Shown piece by piece: positions 7,339 to 8,184 of a stretch of 8,184 nucleotides of DNA; the stretch's first letter is position 1, and every line of letters begins with the position of its first letter. This stretch comes from CAZOKZ01 sp964580585. Lineage in GTDB: Bacteria > Sumerlaeota > Sumerlaeia > SLMS01 > JAHLLQ01. A program made the translations under genes and the position numbers. The stretch spans positions 1 to 8,184 of the forward strand of contig CAZOKZ010000113.1 in NCBI GenBank assembly GCA_964580585.1. Reading direction: 5' to 3'. Under the pieces are notes generated by a model. The model was not told the DNA's origin and ran no database searches. It worked only from the letters and a program-made list of their open reading frames with translations.

Positions 7339-7736
7339 GTCAACGCTCCTTTCTTCCACTCATAAAGCAAGCCAATGAGCAGGATCACCATATAGATTCC
7401 CATCAGGATCATCGCAAAAGGCATGTAACCCGGAACGGCGGCGTTCTGGCGCACAGACAAGGCCCAGGCGATAATATAAATCACTTCCATGTCGAACAGC
7501 AGGAAGAGCAAGGCGACGAGGTAGAAGCGAACGTTGACTTGGGATCGGGCGCTGCCGATAGTCGGCACACCGCATTCATAAGGTTCGAGTTTGACGTCCG
7601 TCGGCTTGCGATTTCCAAGAAACCAACTGAGAATCAGGTTGGAGACAGCGAAACCAAGCGCGATCACCAACATGATCACAACGGGCAAATAGGCCTCGTT
7701 GATCGGTGTCGCCGCAAGAAATTGGAGTGGAGTCAT
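7329..7736 (-). CDS. nuoA: NADH-quinone oxidoreductase subunit A
   Basis: NuoA is a small membrane-arm subunit next to the quinone entrance of complex I. The 135-residue product has three membrane spans at about residues 14-39, 71-92 and 107-126. The loop after span 1 carries EPYECGVP (51-58), and span 2 has the family core FLLFDMEVIY with acidic D82 and E84, matching the conserved acidic pair of E. coli NuoA. ATG 7736 is preceded by GGAAG (7752-7748) with an 11-nt spacer. A longer in-frame TTG start at 7835 would add 33 residues absent from the family and would read through a palindrome and a likely promoter. As first gene of the operon, its leader holds the main regulatory candidates. Confidence 0.97.
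   Translation of the reverse strand: MTPLQFLAATPINEAYLPVVIMLVIALGFAVSNLILSWFLGNRKPTDVKLEPYECGVPTIGSARSQVNVRFYLVALLFLLFDMEVIYIIAWALSVRQNAAVPGYMPFAMILMGIYMVILLIGLLYEWKKGALTWT
7346..7352 (-). promoter_or_regulatory. Ribosome binding site for nuoB, inside nuoA
   Basis: AAAGGAG lies within the last codons of nuoA, 7 nt before ATG 7338. Its strength and ideal spacing decide the nuoB start against the in-frame GTG at 7359, which would itself lie upstream of this site. Confidence 0.8.
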
Positions 7737-7765
7737 AGTATCCGTTTCTTCCAAAAGGGGGCACC

Positions 7766-7783
7766 TTGTGAACGAATTCACAA
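7766..7783. promoter_or_regulatory. CRP/FNR-family-type palindrome in the nuoA leader
   Basis: TTGTGAA (7766-7772) and TTCACAA (7777-7783) form a perfect inverted repeat around CGAA. It contains TGTGA-N6-TCACA, identical to the core of the E. coli CRP consensus, so a CRP-like regulator is the natural suggestion. It lies 29 bp upstream of the nuoA ATG and, if the candidate promoter at 7835-7807 is right, downstream of the start of transcription, where binding would tend to repress. In RNA read leftwards, the same bases fold into a 9-bp stem (with one G-U pair) capped by UUCG, so a leader hairpin is the alternative. The regulator itself is not in the window. Confidence 0.5.
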
Positions 7784-7806
7784 AGTGGCTGCGCAGAGTT
7801 CGCGTG

Positions 7807-7835
7807 ATAGAATAGAGCCAGATGCGTGCCGTCAA
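7807..7835 (-). promoter_or_regulatory. Candidate promoter for the nuo operon
   Basis: TTGACG (7835-7830) matches the sigma-70 -35 consensus at five of six bases. With a 17-nt spacer it leads to TTCTAT (7812-7807), a poor -10; a better hexamer, TATTCT (7814-7809), would need a short 15-nt spacer. Transcription would begin near 7800, giving a leader of about 65 nt that contains the palindrome. The sigma preferences of this organism are unknown. Confidence 0.3.
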
Positions 7836-7839
7836 CCGG

Positions 7840-7933
7840 AAACCCCTTGTTCGGCCCCTTCTGATGGACTTAATTTATCCGTATTTGCACGCAAGCCCTC
7901 CAAGTTCTCCCATTCCGTGTTTCAAACCCCTTG
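7840..7933. repeat. 10-bp direct repeat flanking the intergenic centre
   Basis: AAACCCCTTG occurs at 7840-7849 and again at 7924-7933, with starts exactly 84 bp apart, close to eight helical turns. Both copies are in the region between the divergent genes. They could be a pair of protein sites or chance. Confidence 0.35.
7874..7903 (-). promoter_or_regulatory. Second, weaker promoter candidate for nuo
   Basis: TTGGAG (7903-7898), an 18-nt spacer and GATAAA (7879-7874) make a loose sigma-70-like pair within the most AT-rich part of the intergenic region. The match is weak and would give a leader of about 130 nt. Confidence 0.18.
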
Positions 7934-7958
7934 ATTGCACGCCCTTGTAGTGTTCAGG

Positions 7959-7971
7959 ATGATGCCATCAT
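7959..7971. repeat. Small dyad upstream of the divergent gene
   Basis: ATGATG (7959-7964) and CATCAT (7966-7971) form a perfect 6-bp inverted repeat around a single C. It lies 24 bp before the GTG start at 7996 and could be an operator for that gene, but its size allows chance. Confidence 0.2.
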
Positions 7972-7995
7972 GACGAAAGAGGGGAACCCCACCGC

Positions 7996-8184
7996 GTGGA
8001 TTCCAGCCAGATTACGCCTTCCACCGCTGCGCCATCCGAGGAAATTCAATCCTCGGTGGATAATAACAGCCATGTGCGGCGGACGTTTCGAGCCATCGCC
8101 CAGTTTCCCTTTCGCGGTATGGGGGCTTCTGTTTTTTCGCGCTCGACCGCAAGTTTGGCTTTGGCGGGGTTGCTCGTAGCGATC
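7996..8184 (+). CDS. Start of a divergent gene, probable membrane protein, cut by window edge
   Basis: A frame opening with GTG 7996 stays open for 63 codons to the window edge. The product begins with a Ser/Thr/Glu-rich, probably unstructured stretch (residues 2-26), then a basic amphipathic part with HVRRTFRAIAQFPFRG (26-41), and ends in hydrophobic SLALAGLLVAI (53-63), which looks like the beginning of a first membrane span. Codon choice (TCG, GCG, TTG, CGC) resembles the nuo genes. AGAGGGG (7978-7984) lies 11 nt before the GTG, and an in-frame stop at 7960 with no other start between fixes the start. I do not recognise the family. A competing overlapping frame from ATG 7970 stops at 8179 and has an Arg/Pro/Trp-rich product typical of a non-coding frame. 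It is divergent from nuo, sharing a 259-bp intergenic region. Confidence 0.55.
   Translation, partial: MDSSQITPSTAAPSEEIQSSVDNNSHVRRTFRAIAQFPFRGMGASVFSRSTASLALAGLLVAI

Noticed and set aside
7339..7359. Longer nuoB from GTG 7359
   Set aside because: That start lies upstream of the strong AAAGGAG, which is ideally placed for ATG 7338.
7737..7835. Longer nuoA from a TTG at 7835
   Set aside because: It adds 33 residues with no family counterpart and crosses the palindrome and a -35-like element; ATG 7736 gives the normal NuoA N-terminus.
7973..8042. tRNA-like look on the minus strand (GGCGCAGCGGTGGAA, then GGGGTTCCCC)
   Set aside because: The ends do not pair as an acceptor stem and there is no proper T-arm loop, so it is not a tRNA.
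8032..8059. Strong inverted repeat CCGAGGA (8036-8042) / TCCTCGG (8050-8056)
   Set aside because: It has no T run on either side and lies inside the divergent reading frame, so it is not a convincing terminator.
7970..8179. Plus-strand frame from ATG 7970 with AGGA upstream
   Set aside because: The product is rich in Arg, Pro and Trp and resembles an out-of-frame reading; the overlapping frame from GTG 7996 has better codon use and a membrane-protein layout.

Overview
The window holds most of the front half of a bacterial respiratory complex I (NADH:quinone oxidoreductase, nuo) operon on the minus strand, plus the start of one divergent gene at the right edge. Transcription runs right to left: nuoA (7736-7329), nuoB (7338-6814), nuoC (6764-6192), nuoD (6125-4917), a small membrane protein of unknown function (4897-4538), nuoE (4506-4018), nuoF (3971-2607) and nuoG (2548 to the left edge, still open). 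Gaps are short (19-66 nt, with a 10-nt overlap at nuoA/nuoB), which fits one polycistronic message. The membrane-arm genes nuoH to nuoN are not in the window; they may lie beyond the left edge.

The organism cannot be named from this sequence. It is a bacterium of moderate GC with separate (not fused) nuoC and nuoD and a full NADH-input module (NuoE, NuoF, NuoG), so the enzyme should be the NADH-oxidising type of about 14 subunits. All the iron-sulfur ligands that can be checked are present: N1a in NuoE, N3 in NuoF, N1b, N5, N4 and N7 in NuoG, and N2 in NuoB. NuoD keeps the His/Tyr pair of the quinone pocket. Electrons would pass from NADH to FMN in NuoF, along the NuoF/NuoG clusters, to N2 in NuoB, and to quinone at the NuoB/NuoD interface. 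NuoC bridges the modules and NuoA is part of the membrane arm next to the quinone site.

The non-textbook parts are: (1) a 119-residue protein with three predicted membrane spans and an acidic tail, inserted between nuoD and nuoE; (2) a terminator-like hairpin with a T run at the end of that gene, just before the NADH module genes; (3) a perfect TGTGA-N6-TCACA palindrome of the CRP/FNR type in the nuoA leader; (4) a NuoG with an N-terminal extension of roughly 37 residues and a wide-spaced N7 site.

The right end (7737-7995) is a 259-bp intergenic region between divergent genes. It carries the palindrome, weak promoter candidates, a 10-bp direct repeat and a small dyad. From 7996 a plus-strand reading frame with a GTG start runs off the window and looks like the cytoplasmic N-terminus of a membrane protein. 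No mobile element, CRISPR array, rRNA or convincing tRNA was seen.
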